Notes: generated by a model not told the origin, from the sequence alone. Positions 47,286 through 59,408 are shown, counted from the first letter of the stretch. The stretch is 64,000 nucleotides of DNA from Episyrphus balteatus (GCF_945859705.1 NC_079138.1:7642874-7706873); one strand, 5' to 3'. Numbers and translations: made by a program.

Positions 47286-48960
47286 ATCAGCGAACGCTTA
47301 TTATGCTTCATATGTTATTAATATTAAATTTTTTTTTTCAATTCATAAAATTTTTCCTTAGGCCTGTTATCACTATTTTTTTCATGGAAATTATCCATTT
47401 TTGCCTTGTCACACAAACAATTACAAAAAAAAAAAATTACTCTCATTATGTTCTTTCACTCCAGAAAAAGGAGTACAAATTTAGAGTACTCCTTAATAGA
47501 GTGAAAGAAAACGACATAAGTGAGTTATTACCACTACAAATTATTTATCAACGATATACACAATAATATAATTAATGTTTAAACTACTAATTTAAATCAC
47601 ACAAGTAGGTACAATACGTAAATGTGGTAATAAAAATGCTTTTCATGAATTACCTATGAAAGTATTTTTGCTTTTTTTTCTCTGTGGGAATTTAAAAGGC
47701 AAAAATGAAATAGTTTGAGGGGAAAAAAGGGAATTCGGGAGCTGATTAATGGGAATTCTTTAAAAAATGCCCCCCAGCACTGGTCGTAAACAATGTTTCG
47801 AGCATGCTTGACAGAACGAAAAATCGATTTTAATTCGATTTTTTTAAAAGGAATTCGACATCAAATTAATCGGTTGACTTGATCGGTAGGGATGTCAGAT
47901 GTCCCGCCACGCGCGGGGCTGTCCCGCAAAAAGTTTACCGCCAAAAGATTCGAAAATTTTGTGGAACTTTTTTAACAAAATTTCAGCTCCTTATTTTCAG
48001 AAAAATATGCGATTTAGTTTTGCATGTTCTGAAAGAAGTTCTGAGAATTCAGTTTATTCAAGAAATCCTAGGGATTGCGGTTGTTAGTACAAAAACCGAT
48101 TTTCGTTTTTCCGGATTTTTTTCCGTTCGGTTAAACCGGCCGGTTTTGCTTAAAAAAACGGTTTTTGGAAAACCGTTTTTCGTTTTTTTAGCATGATTTG
48201 ACTGTCAAAAAATAAAAAAAATTTAATCTAAGAACTTTTCGAAAAAAATCCCTAAGCTAGGTAATGGGGTACCTAGTGGCGTATCCAGAAATGGATCATT
48301 TTTCAAAATTTTTTTAGAGGGTACCTAAATGTACGAAAAATGTTTCTATTATTTTTTATTCATCTTTGATCGAGAGGGAAGCGCTGTGCTGCGTTACTGA
48401 AAGTGGTATAATAGCATTTTACTGCTTCGTACTACTGTCTTCTCCTTTCACATTCAGAGTACCTAGTGTTTTTTCAAAGTTCTTGTGTTCCAAACATTTA
48501 ACACAAACAGCAAGGAGTTGAGTCATCCTTAAAAAAAAACACTTTATTTCGTTCGAACTTTGTCATGTGCTGAATCCAAAACTGTTTACAGATTTATTCC
48601 TATTACGTCTATAGTTTTTGAGCTATACTCATCACTATTTTCGATATATACACCCATGTGCCGCAATTCCACCTAAAGTGAATTCAATTTAGTTTTCAAT
48701 TTCACGAGAAATGAAATATCAATATATTCTTTATTTCGATCGATTTCAAAAAGTTCGAAATTGCTTCGAACTGTCAAAACTGAAGGATCTTCCATTTTTA
48801 TTTTGTTTAGTAAAATTACTGATGCTTTTTCAATTGTAGATTGATTGAAAAAGGCCCCAAATTACAGAAACATAGTGAATTGAATTCGATCAGAAAATCT
48901 AAAAGAGTGAAAAAATGCAAAACACATAATTTCACTTTCGGCAAGTGAATACGCAAAAAG
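47286..48960. other. Non-coding stretch with TE fragments
   Basis: GATGTCCCGCCACGC-CTGTCCCGC near 47892 recalls the GTCCCG-rich end of the hAT element at 32281. An inverted GTACTC/GAGTAC pair occurs near 47470. No gene recognised. Confidence 0.4.
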
Positions 48961-48972
48961 TGCTCTGAGTCT

Positions 48973-49551
48973 GTTCAGAGCGCGATCGATGGACTCAGAA
49001 TAAAATAACTGAGCAGATCCTGAGTTGAATGCTGAACACAAGCATTTAACAAGTGAAATTGAAAAAAAAAAATCTCAAACAAATAAAATAATGGCAAAAG
49101 AGTGCAGGAGTCGGTCTAGTTTTTATATTTTAATTTAAGTTTTAAATTTTATTTCTTGTTTCTGTGAAAGAAAATGTCAAGTAAATAGACAAATGTTCAT
49201 GTGTGTTTTAAAAATAATTCTGAGCGCTCAGAACATTCTTTATTCAGAAGCTGTTCAGTTTTAAGTTATTTGATTTCTTGTTTCTGTGAAAGAAAATGAC
49301 AAGTAAATAGACAAATGTTCATGTGTGTTTTAAAAAAATTCCGAGCGCACAGAACAAGCTTTGTTCAGAGAAGCTGTTCAGTTTTAAGTTTTAAATAGAC
49401 AAATGTTCACGTGTGTTTTAAAAATAATTCTGAACGCTCAGAACAAGCTTTGTTCAGAGCGTGCTCACAATGTCCAGGCTCTGTTCACAGCTTTTTTATG
49501 AGTTAAAAAAAGAAAAACGCCTAATCTGAGTCCATCGATCGCGCTCTGAAC
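48973..49551. mobile_element. Putative element with perfect 26-bp inverted ends
   Basis: GTTCAGAGCGCGATCGATGG plus ACTCAG at 48973-48998 is repeated exactly, inverted, at 49526-49551. Inside are three direct repeats of 80-117 bp (from 49151, 49273 and 49390) sharing AGTAAATAGACAAATGTTCA and AGCTGTTCAGTTTTAAGTT, plus short GAACAAGCTTTGTTC palindromes. Target duplication not identified. Confidence 0.75.
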
Positions 49552-49675
49552 AAACTTTGATGCTCTGAATGTTCAGAGGTAAAAAGAAATACAATTTTTT
49601 GTTTGACAGTTCAGGCTCTGTTCTTAACTAAAAAATAAAAACGCCTTAAAAACTCCTGGCGTTAAGAGAGAAATA

Positions 49676-50056
49676 GGGCGCATTCACGAATGTAGTGTAG
49701 AATGTAGAATTTCAACTAGCTTTTGGAATGCGAATTTCCACTACAAAGCTAGTTGACAGATGAAATAAAAAACAATGTGTTTTGAGTGTTTTAAATAGCT
49801 TTTTTCCTTGTAATTCCTCAATTTCATAATTTATATTTACATACTGCACAATTAATTTTATTTATATGCTTTTTTCATCAATTCCACCAAAAAATTAAAA
49901 TCAAAATATAATTGTTTCCATCAAACAGCTGACTGAGAAATGTCAACTAACTTTGAGGTCGAAATTTTTACACTACGTCGGAGGGGAAATTTTAACAAAT
50001 ATTTTAGTTGTTTTCAGCCAGTCGACTACGTAGTCACTAGGTTTGTGAATGCGCCC
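49676..50056. mobile_element. MITE with GGGCGCATTCAC TIR, ATA duplication
   Basis: GGGCGCATTCACGAA at the left is mirrored by TTTGTGAATGCGCCC at the right, with ATA directly outside both ends. A GGGC-type TIR with a 3-bp duplication suggests the PIF/Harbinger group, although the usual duplication there is TWA. Confidence 0.8.
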
Positions 50057-50440
50057 ATAGACTTTCAATAGGTGCGTCCCACCAAGTGAGATCTCTGAGG
50101 GCTCAGAGATTTTTTAAGTAAGACGAAAAAATCTCAGCTCACTTTTTTTCTGAGATTTCAGAGACGAAAATTTTTTGGATTTAATTTTTCAGTTTTCTTT
50201 CTCTTTCTTTAATTTTTTTTGTTATTGTTTTGATGTTTGTTTTTTGGTGGTGTGCAGTTATAAAAATGCTAAAAACATGAAAATTTAAACAAAATGTTAT
50301 TATTTTGAGCTTACTTCACGAAGCGTTTTTTTTTTCAAAACTCAACAAACGACAAAAATGCAAAAATGTATGAATAACTTAGATATTGGCATGACAAGGA
50401 CCAGGCGCAGACGATTTTTTATTGATAATCATTTTTATCA

Positions 50441-50670
50441 AAAACACAAAACCAAGTTCCATGGATCATATCTGGGTTTTATGGGTTTTCTCATAGTTTC
50501 TATAGCCGAAATTGAACGAAGTTAAAATGGGACCACACTGCAGGCATCAACTTTCCAAAAAAGAATATCAAAATTTGTTCACTCAGTCCAAGTTATGACG
50601 TAACAAACATAAACAAAAAAAAAATACAGACGAATTGAATACCTCCTCCTTTTTGGAAGTCGGTAAAAAT
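50441..50670 (+). repeat. Dispersed repeat with CCGACTTCC ends, copy 2
   Basis: The same family and orientation as 13350-13556. The left end reads ACCAAGTTCC (one mutation breaks the inverted end); the right end GGAAGTCGGT is intact. Confidence 0.8.
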
Positions 50671-50894
50671 AAAATTTAAGATCGTTAATAAATAATCGTT
50701 GTTTTTTTTTTTTCAAAACTCAACAAACCCAAACAAAATTTATGGAGGTTTTACAAAACTTAAGAAAATACTACGAGGTTTTGCAAAACTAAACAAAATT
50801 GAAAGTTTTTGCCAAATTCAACAAAGTTTGTCTGTTGTTGCAAAAACTTATCTTTCCCTAAATATCGAATATTATTATTGTATTATTATCACGT

Positions 50895-51152
50895 GGAGAG
50901 CATGGACAACAATGCTCCGGCCCGGAAAGTTTTCGACTGCAACCCAGAGGGACGGCGCAGTAGAGGAAGACCTCGTCTGAGGTGGCGCAACCAAGTGGAA
51001 GGGGACCTCAATCAACTTGGCGTGCGCAACTGGAAGCACCGAGCTAAGGATAGAGCTGGCTGGCGAAGCTTGTTGGTTGAGGCCCAAATCCACAGCGGAT
51101 TGTAGCCGCCTTACGTCGCTGGTCACCCTAAGTAAGTAAGTAAGTAAGTAGA
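50895..51152 (+). mobile_element. 3' end of an RTE-like LINE with (TAAG)n tail
   Basis: The frame reads MDNNAPARKVFDCNPEGRR, SRGRPRLRWRNQVEGDL and LGVRNWKHRAKDRAGW to LLVEAQIHSGL and stop. This is the C-terminal tail typical of RTE-type reverse transcriptases in insects. Directly after it are about 35 bp and then (GTAA)n at 51131-51150; short tandem 3' tails are usual for RTE elements. Strongly 5'-truncated. Confidence 0.75.
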
Positions 51153-51545
51153 AAACAAAATTTCACTCATTGAACTTGAAAGTTGTGTAAAACATCTTAA
51201 AGGAAAAACTCCCAGTAGAGATAGAATTCTCTATCCTATGTTAAAAAATCTCCCATCCTCAGCAACCTCAAGATTATTACTACTATATAATAACATTTTT
51301 GACACTGGAATTATTCCTCAAAATTGGAAACAAGCAACAATAATCCCTCTGTCTAAACCGAATAAAAACATAAGTAAAGTCGATGGTTACCGACCCATCT
51401 CACTTACACTTGTATGTCAAAAATTCCTCAGAAAATTATTGCAAAACGTTTACTTTGGTTTATTAACTCAAAGAAGCTGATAAGACCCAATCAAGTTGGT
51501 TTTCAACCAAACAAGGTTCAATGCATATGTGTTTGTGTAACACTA
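51153..51545 (+). pseudogene. I-clade LINE reverse transcriptase fragment
   Basis: After the (GTAA)n tail a frame reads SLIELESCVKHLKGKTPSRD and ILYPMLKNLPSSATSRLLLL, then FDTGIIPQNWKQATIIPLSK and SKVDGYRPISLT. A frameshift near 51405 moves the match to KIIAKRLLWFINSKKLIRP and NQVGFQPNKVQ. The order and wording match the reverse-transcriptase fingers of I-factor-like elements. Broken by the frameshift and truncated at both ends. Confidence 0.75.
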
Positions 51546-54060
51546 CTAAATGAAAAAAATGCCGCACTGTTTTTTTCAAACACCCATTCCTGTACTTCTT
51601 ATTCTTAGATGCACTTTTCCAAATTTCAATAAATGCTTTCGGTTTTCAAAAAAAATTATTGGAAAAGCTGTTGTACAGAGGGATTTCTCCCCTTAAGTTA
51701 TTTATTGGTACATGAATTTGGCGTAAAAGGTTATAACATTAGGTATTAAAAAGTGTACGTTTGGTTTGGTTTCATTTTGAAAAAAAACGCGGTGTTTTCG
51801 TGTTTAAAATAAAAAAAATAGTTGCAAATCTTAAAATAACATTTGAGACTACAGATTAGCTATGCAGGAAAGAACAACTCTTCGTTTCTACTTTTTAAAA
51901 AGTCGTTTTTTTATTCAAATGGGAAACAATAAACCTTCTCCTGAAAAACTTTTTAAAAAAATTTGTTAGTTTTGCACAAACACTCAATTGCTCAATAATA
52001 GGGCCATATAATGTTAAAAAGCCATATCCATTCTTGAACCAAAGTTGAAACACAGGTAGTCCGCCGAATTCAGCAAGTTAAATTCCCGAATCAAAGCTGA
52101 ATCACGTTTGTATAACTGGCTCTTATGATTAAAAATAAACTTTGATTAACATGCAAAGAATTCAAGAAATTTTGTAAAACCGATTTTCATTTTGAAATTG
52201 ACGACATTTTTTAAATTTAGGCAGATCCAAACTTTAAAAAATCGCAGATTACTAATATTTTTAATTTAACCTAAAATTTGATTAAAAAAATTGCATGTTT
52301 TTAAGAAGTTTTAGTTTAAATAAAAAATATTGGTAATAAATTTTTGATACAAGATTTTCAATTGTACTATGTAACTCTTAATTAATGTCCATATGTATAC
52401 ATCGGTAAATAATATACACATTAGGGTTCTTTTTTTAAGGCGACCATCGATTTTTGTCGCTCCCATTGCAAAATTCGGTTAGAAATGCCCAAAAAACAAT
52501 TCCCTAAAAGTTTGAGCCCTTAAAATTAAGATTTAGAACTCGCCATTTAAGTTTTAAGATTTCCCAAACAAAATACACATACGTTTTAGGAATTTTTTTT
52601 TTTAATTTATAACTATAAAAAAATATGTTCTAATTTTTATTATTTATGAATTACTTTTATGTTAATTTTGTGTGTTTTTAAATATTTTTTTTTTAATATT
52701 TCTACTTTTTTATGGTTCCGCAAAATATTATAAAAAAAAAATGTAATTTGATAACTGATTACAGTTATCAGTAATCAATTACTGATTACAAAATATAATC
52801 AGTAATCCGGATTACATTTTAATTAATTTTTAATAAATACATATGTTTTACTGTTTTTATGAATAGTCTGATTGATAGTTAAGAAAACAAGATACTTTTC
52901 TTAAAATTTACTTCATAGTTATAAAGATATCACCATTTCATAAAGATAAACAATTTCGGATCTTTTTGTAACTTTTCCGAGTAACTTTTCAATATCATGA
53001 AAAACAAGCCGAATTCAAAAATTGTTCAAGCAAATTTTTATATAAAATTTTGTTTCCTATCGATATGGATTATTTTAAAAATATTGAAATAATATTTTAT
53101 AAGAAATTTATGAAAATTATAGATATTGAGCGTATACAGGAGAAAAGAAAATGCTTATACGAGAAAATTTATTACTGCTAAAATTATGAAATATGGACTT
53201 TTAAAAATTCTACTGTTTTTTGTTTCTTTGAACAATTACTCTTTTAAACATATTTTGTGTAGTCAACGTCGTTGTTCTAGACTGTTCAGAAAAGAAACGA
53301 ACAGCTTTTTGCTGTTCATTGAGGTTTTTCTGCTCTGAACTGTTCAAGTTTTTTGTTCATTGACGCTGTCTGGAATGGTTTAGAACAGGATTTTTTGTTC
53401 TTTCTTAAGAGTCGGAACAGGTTCGAATAGATTCGTGAGAACTTTCGAATGTATTTGTTGTTGTATTCTGATTTGACATATCTGACGAAACTGTTCTGAT
53501 CTAACTATTACCTTGTTGAACAAAACTATTTTATCAATTGGTAATTAGTAGTTATTTAATTTACTCTTAAACAACGATTTTTCAAAAATGTTGTGACTCA
53601 CTTATAAGGTTACCTAGAAAAGTCATTCTAGTGTTTCGGTTCTTCTGTAAAAATTCGTAATTTATTGATCAAGATATGGCCCTAATACTAAGCATTCTTG
53701 GAAAAAATAATGAAAGGTCTGAAGTGCGTTCTTTTTTAGGCCAACAGTATGAAGCATTGTATTTATACTTTTCTAATGCTCCCACGTAATAGAATTTTCT
53801 GTTTTGCGTAGATGGGATCGTTGCTTAATTTAAAATTTTAAACTTTTTTAGAAAATTAAATTAAAGGGCAATTCCATTATCGCGGGTGCAACATTTATAC
53901 TAATTTGAAGCTTATTTACAAACAAATACGAAGTTATTTTAATTAAACTATAACTTGAAAGGTACGTATAAACCTGTTTGTTTTTGATTTAGCTATAAAA
54001 TTTAAATTAAATAAGTAAATCGTCACTAGGAAGGCTTCAAAGTGCGATCGCGGGTGCAAG
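51546..54060. other. Non-coding stretch between LINE fragments
   Basis: AT-rich. Contains the dispersed repeat at 52425-52592. GGTTCTTTTTTTAAGG and TCGCGGGTGCAA (53880 and 54048) are notable short phrases. No gene seen. Confidence 0.4.
52425..52592 (+). repeat. Dispersed repeat pair, copy 1
   Basis: AAGGCGACCATCGATTTT, GAGCCCTTAAAATTAAGATT and GCCATTTAAGTTTTAAGATT occur in the same order and orientation at 56660-56826. Differences are mainly substitutions and a few short indels. Confidence 0.85.
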
Positions 54061-54071
54061 AAAATCGGCCG

Positions 54072-55203
54072 TACCTATTTATCTCTTCTTCGTTGGATTA
54101 AAAATTACCTTTCGAACCGTTCAATTCAAGTCGTTTTGGATGGATTCAAGTCTGAAACCCACAATATAAACGCTGGTGTGCCCCAGGGCTCCGTTTTGTC
54201 TCCGACTCTCTTTCTCATTTTAATTAATGATTTGCTCTCTGAAACTTCTAATCCATTAAATTGTTTCGCAGATGATAGTACCCTCAGCTTTTCATATTCG
54301 TTTGAAGATTCACACCCATGTCCTTCGGATGTGGAACTCCAACGGCAAAATTTGATAAGCTCATTAAATTCTGATCTCGAGTGCATTGTCCAATGGGGAA
54401 TAAGAAACCGAGTAGAATTTAATGCTTCTAAAACACAATGCTGCTTACTATCATTAAAACGAAACCTTCCCCCTTTGCCACTATCCATGAGTGGTACTTG
54501 CATCGAGGAAACTGATCAGCTTTCGATTCTAGGTATGTCCATTACAAACCACCTTTTGTGGAATGAGCACATATTCGATGTAGCCAAAAACTCTGCGAAA
54601 TGCTTAGGTTTCCTCCGAAGATGTAAGAAATATTTCACCCCTTCTGATCTGGCTATAATTTATAAAGCATATATTCGTCCAAAACTCGAGTATAATTCCC
54701 ATATCTGGGCAGGTGCTCCTAAGACCCACTTGAGTTATTTGGATAGAATTCAAAATAGAGCTTTTAAAATGATAGGTGATAGGTCCATTACTGGTACAAT
54801 CCCACCTCTTGAGCACCGCCGGAATGTATCATGCCTGTCCTTATTTTATAGGTACTTTTTTAAAAAATGTTCTAATGAAATAGCTAGCTGCATTCCTCCC
54901 CTTAAACAATTCAACCGTGATACTCGTACTTCAAGGAATGCCCATCAGTTTACACTTGAAACCAATTTCGGACGTACCGTCAAATACAGAGATTCTTTCT
55001 TTAGTCGCACTACGAGAATGTGGAATGCATTACCCGGCTCAGTTTTCCCTCCCATTTTAATGTCCAGAACTTTAAAACTAATATGCATCGGTTTCTCCTT
55101 ATAAACCCCTCCCTCTTTTCCTAACGCTCGCACTGTGTTGATACATATTAAGGGTACCCAAAACCTCTTTAGTGCGCGCAGATTATAAAAAAAAAAAAAA
55201 AAA
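54072..55203 (+). mobile_element. 5'-truncated LINE (CR1/Jockey-like), 3' half with poly(A)
   Basis: Coding match starts at TYLSLLRWIKNYLSNRSIQV and is open to a stop at 55104. It contains the reverse-transcriptase motifs GVPQGSVLSPTLF and the catalytic box FADD, then the thumb (WG-RNRVEFNASKT) and a C-terminal region ending RTTRMWNALPGSVF. One frameshift near 55057 shifts the true C-terminus to FNVQNFKTNMHRFLL and INPSLFS. A poly(A) run ends at about 55203. The fingers region, endonuclease and ORF1 are absent. The nearly open frame suggests a fairly young insertion. Confidence 0.85.
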
Positions 55204-56659
55204 GATCTAAGTACAAAAACATAAAAGGCTGTTAATTTTCAAACACTTTTGATCTTTTACTTACATATATCGAATGACGTTAAATCAATAATCTTAAAAC
55301 ATATAAAAAAAAAATAAGAAAAAGAAAACGATGAAAAAAATACAAAGAGGAATTTAAATTCGAAGCCATCGTGGGTGAAACACGTGTACAAGGCAACCGA
55401 AAGTAAGTAACGGTGAGGAATACACCAACAAAATATTATTTTCTTGTATACAAATAAATACCTTACATGTCGTCGCTCTAGTATTGGAGTGCCGTATACG
55501 CCAAATTGCATTTTTTGAACTAGGTATGCAGTCGTATGTTTTCGAAGTTGCTCTTTTCAAATCTGCTATCCATTTTTTTCTATCTTTTTTCGTTGCCGAG
55601 ATATTCACTATTGTTTTGACAAAAACAAGAAATTTTGGCATTTAAGTCAAATTTTTCATGCAATGCAAGAAAATTTTGAGAATTGTTTTGACGTAGGTAC
55701 GTTATGTTTTTCTTTGACGTACGTGTATATGAATAAAAGAAACTTCTGATTTTCATGGCGTATACGGCAAACTCATTTTGGACAAAAATTTAAATATTTT
55801 GAAAACAAAACGAATTGCAGATGTCCAATAGCATGTATATAAAAGACACATTTTAATTATATATCATACTAAAATATCAAAAAATCCCAGCGGTTAGTTC
55901 TTTCGCAATTATCTTCCGAACATTTAAATGCGATTTCCCAAAAATGTAAAAATGGCGTATACGGCACTTCAATACTAGGGCGACGATGTGTCACCACATT
56001 TCTATCAAGTTAGTTTAACCTCAAGCTGTCGGTAATGTTAATTTTGAGCCTGTATTGTCAGCCATGATATTAGCTGTTCGTACCGACTCTTTTGTATTAA
56101 AGCCTTCCCAAGCGCAAAAAAAACAAATGTTTCTGTTAAATTTGGACTCATGTTTGCGTGTTTTTATTAAATACAGTTATTTTACTTGTTATTATATAAA
56201 AAAAAATAACAAATATTGAAATTAAGAAATAATGCCGAAGATCGTCTCAAGCGGAATGGCCCTAAAATACAGCTACACCAATAGATGTCGCTAAAAACTT
56301 TCCCTCAATCGATAATACTATAATAGAACAGTATTAAGATAGCCCAATATTATAAAATCTCTTAAAACATCTTCCTATAAAAAATTATTTAGAATTCAAT
56401 GAAAAATAAAAATTTTGACCATGCCAAGATTCCAAGGGAAAAAAAAGCAAATGTATCTAAACTAGTAAAGATATACGACGTACATTGAATATGATTCTGT
56501 TGTGTTGTTATAAGAAGACTTTTGACAAAAAAATCTATTAAGATGTTAATGCATACAATACGATATTTTGACCTCTTAATTTTGAAATAAAAATCATTTT
56601 AGTACTTAAAAAAAACCGTAATAGTTTATGTAGTGTGTAAAACTGTTTACATACATATG
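55204..56659. other. Non-coding stretch
   Basis: No gene seen. GGCGTATACGGCA occurs several times in both orientations (about 55490, 55758 and 55955), together with GCGACGACATG-like words, hinting at an element between about 55470 and 55990. Confidence 0.4.
55474..55989. mobile_element. Possible MITE with CGTCGCTCTAGTATTGGAGT ends
   Basis: ACATGTCGTCGCTCTAGTAT followed by TGGAGTGCCGTATACGCC at the left is mirrored by GGCGTATACGGCACTTCAAT followed by ACTAGGGCGACGATGT at the right. The inverted ends are about 35 bp with few mismatches. Confidence 0.7.
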
Positions 56660-56826
56660 TATATGTTCGGGTGCTTTTTTTTAAGGCGACCATCGATTTT
56701 CATCCTTCCCATTTCGGTTGGAAATGCCCAACAAAAATTCCCTAAAAATTTGAGCCCTTAAAATTAAGATTTAGTACTCGCCATTTAAGTTTTAAGATTT
56801 CCCAAACAAAATACACGTAAGTTTTA
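56660..56826 (+). repeat. Dispersed repeat pair, copy 2
   Basis: Sister of 52425-52592; same orientation. Confidence 0.85.
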
Positions 56827-57093
56827 GAGATTTTATTTTTAAATTTATACAGCTCAGCTGAATTTTATGCTATCTTAATGAATCAAAAAGAATATTATTC
56901 AGAAGTGATCGGTCTATAAAAGTGTCATAGCTGACTTTACTTTTATTTCCACCAGTGAGACAGGGCAGGTTATGAAAGCCATTTTTTTCACGATTTTTTG
57001 AAATAATATGTATAGAGAATACATTTCTTTTTTCGTGCATAACTTTTTTGAACAGCAAATTAAACTTAACACTGCTCATTTCATTCATTTGCG

Positions 57094-57316
57094 GGTGGCA
57101 ATGATAGAGTGGATGTAGTAAATGACTACCTGGAGGTGTGGGTACGAGCCCTTGGGAAGCATTCTTTTATTTATTCCCCACCTTGAACGCCACCGTGGGA
57201 TTATATGTCATAATAATCAGCTTTTTCTCAATTCACTATACCAGCAAAAATTCTTTCCTATCTTTCTATTTCTTTTAACTAGTCCCGTGCAGTATGCATT
57301 TAAAAGACCTTAGGTT
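57094..57316 (+). mobile_element. tRNA-derived SINE, copy B
   Basis: Head GGTGGCAATGATAGAGTGGA with a B-box relic GGGTACGAGCCC about 40 bp on. The body matches copy A (4161-4394, - strand): CCACCGTGGGATTATATG, CAATTCACTATACCAGCAAA and CTATCTTTCTATTTCTTTTA, ending ATTTAAAAGACCTTAGG. More diverged in the promoter boxes than copy A. Confidence 0.8.
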
Positions 57317-58015
57317 TTATATTATACATAATATTATTCACAATTTATACACTAGAAGTTAACATTTCAATCAATTAACTGTTGATAACCTAGCTATCCG
57401 TTCAAAGTGGAATATCTTATATGTCTATCATATAATCTATTTATATTTAAAAAAAAATCTCATATAAATTGCCATGCGAACGGATAGTTATGTGAAAGTT
57501 TTTTTTAGCTTTGATTGCATTTAATGTATTTAATTTATATAAATATATAATAATATTATGGGTACTCTTTATGCTTGCAAAAATATACAGTTGTGTTCAA
57601 AATAATAGTAGTGGCTGCATCAAAAAAACATTTTTTATAATTACGGTGCTTCTACGGTTAAAAATTTAGTTTCTTTGATGTCAAAGTTTGTAACGGTCAA
57701 TTACTGATAAATGTATCATAGTTTCAAAATGAAAAAGAAGGTTCCAAATAATTTTTCATTGACTTTTGGTTGTTCTTTCTAATTTGACCTGTTCAAAATA
57801 ATAGTAGTTAAAGTTATTTTTGAAGAATTTAAAAGCGGTTTATAATATAGAATATTTATTTTTGGTTTAAAAGTAAGTACTCATATAATATGAACAATTT
57901 TTCAACAAAAAACGATTTGTTTCGGTTTTAATCTATTTAAAGTTCGAAGAGCAAAACACTGCAGTTCGGATAACGGAAACTTTTACGAAAGCTGCTTGAA
58001 GAAGGGAAAACCTAC

Positions 58016-58258
58016 TTGGAAATTCAAGGTTATATAAGGATGCTCCCCTACAATGGTAGCCAATGCAATAAACTCAACGAAAAACCCGAAACGTGCGGTA
58101 GAAAAAGAAAAAAGACCGTCGTAGATGATAGGCGTATTGTCCAGATGAGCAAAGTTGAGCCTTCTGCATCGTCGTTTCAAATCCAGAAGGCTTTAAGCCT
58201 GGATTGCAGTGCAGTGAACATTCGGAGGCGACTGTTAGAGACTAATTTGTACGCTTGA
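58016..58258 (+). pseudogene. Tc1 transposase N-terminal fragment, left arm
   Basis: An 80-codon open frame for the paired-type helix-turn-helix region, ending at a stop after NLYA. It lies within the left arm of the fold-back element and has no catalytic part. Confidence 0.85.
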
Positions 58259-58319
58259 AGTTCACATAAAGTACCGCTGTTAACAAAGAAATATGTTAAA
58301 ATACTAAAATTTTCGACCC

Positions 58320-58774
58320 TCCATGTTTAACTTTTTCCGTCGTATACTTTGGAACATATTCCGTATTGGGTGGACGTCGGACGTATTCTGGAGATCCAGT
58401 ACCACCAAAGAGGACAAATTTGCTCGCATCAGTAAACAATATGTTACGCTATTACTTCGCTGGCCAGTTTATGTAATCTTTTACAAACTGGATACGCTTT
58501 TTAACATGTTTCACAGAACTTTTCGTGGACTTCAAGCGTACAAATTAGTCTCTAACAGTCGCCTCCGAATGTTCACTGCACTGCAATCCAGGCTTAAAGC
58601 CTTCTGGACTCGAAACGACGATGCTGAAGGCTCAGCTTTGCTCATCTGGACAGTACGCCTGTCATCTACGACGGTCTTTTTTCTTTTTCTACCGCGCGTT
58701 TGGGGTTTTTCGTTGAATTTATTGCATTGGCTACCATTGCTGGGGAGCATCCTCATAAAACCTTGAATTTCCAA
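58320..58774 (-). pseudogene. Tc1 transposase N-terminus and broken catalytic start, right arm
   Basis: The same helix-turn-helix frame as the left arm (58774-58532), followed by a decayed continuation through the first DDE Asp (codon at 58428-58430) to KVKHGGSKIL near 58320. Stops and frameshifts lie between 58440 and 58530. Confidence 0.8.
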
Positions 58775-59408
58775 GTAGGTTTTCCCTTCTTCAAGCAGCT
58801 TTCGTAAAAGTTTCCGCTATCCGAACTGCAGTGTTTTGCACTTCGAACTTTAAATAGATTAAAACCGAAACAAATCGTTTTTTGTTGAAAAATTGTTCCT
58901 ATTATATGAGTACTTACCTTAAACCAAAAATAAATATTCTATGTTATAAACCGCTTTTAAATTCTTCAAAAATAACTTTAACTACTATTATTTTGAGCAG
59001 GTCAAATTAGAAAGAACAACCAAAAGTCAATGAAAAATTATTTGGAACCTTCTTTTTCATTTTAAAACTATGATACATTTATTAGTAATTGACCGTTACA
59101 AACTTTGACATCAAAGAAACTAAATTTTTAACCGTAGAAGCACCGTAATTATAAAAAATGTTATTTTGATGCAGGCACTACTATTATTTTGAACACAGCT
59201 GTATATAATTTAAAAAAATCAGTTTCTCTTAAAGTGTTCAATTAGATAATATTTTCAGTAACTCAGCAACTCATATGAATGTGACAAACTGGACCGATAT
59301 TTGAAAGAAAACAATTTATTGTTTTCAATTGAATGGAATTTAAAAGAAACTGATTCATGATCAATGAGAATAATTGTATTTTTGTTTTAAATTTTTAAAA
59401 ATACTTAC

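Larger units (their letters stand above)
57588..59201. mobile_element. Tc1-like fold-back element with duplicated transposase N-terminus
   Basis: 1,614 bp flanked by TA on both sides; terminal 24 bp begin CAGTTGTGTTCAAAATAATA and, inverted, CAGCTGTGTTCAAAATAATA. Arms 57588-58264 and about 58520-59201 are inverted copies of roughly 680 bp. Each encodes the transposase N-terminal DNA-binding region: GRKRKKTVVDDRR, VEPSASSFQIQKALSLDCSA and VNIRRRLLETNLYA. The loop (58270-58520), read on the - strand, continues the transposase with LFTDASKF (first catalytic Asp) and GGTGSPEYVRRPPNTEYVPK but is broken by frameshifts and stops. The second Asp and the Glu of the DDE triad are missing, so it cannot be autonomous. 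Confidence 0.9.

Noticed and set aside
49151..49470. CRISPR-like direct repeats
   Set aside because: The repeats are 80-117 bp, diverged, without spacers of uniform size, and in a eukaryotic TE context.
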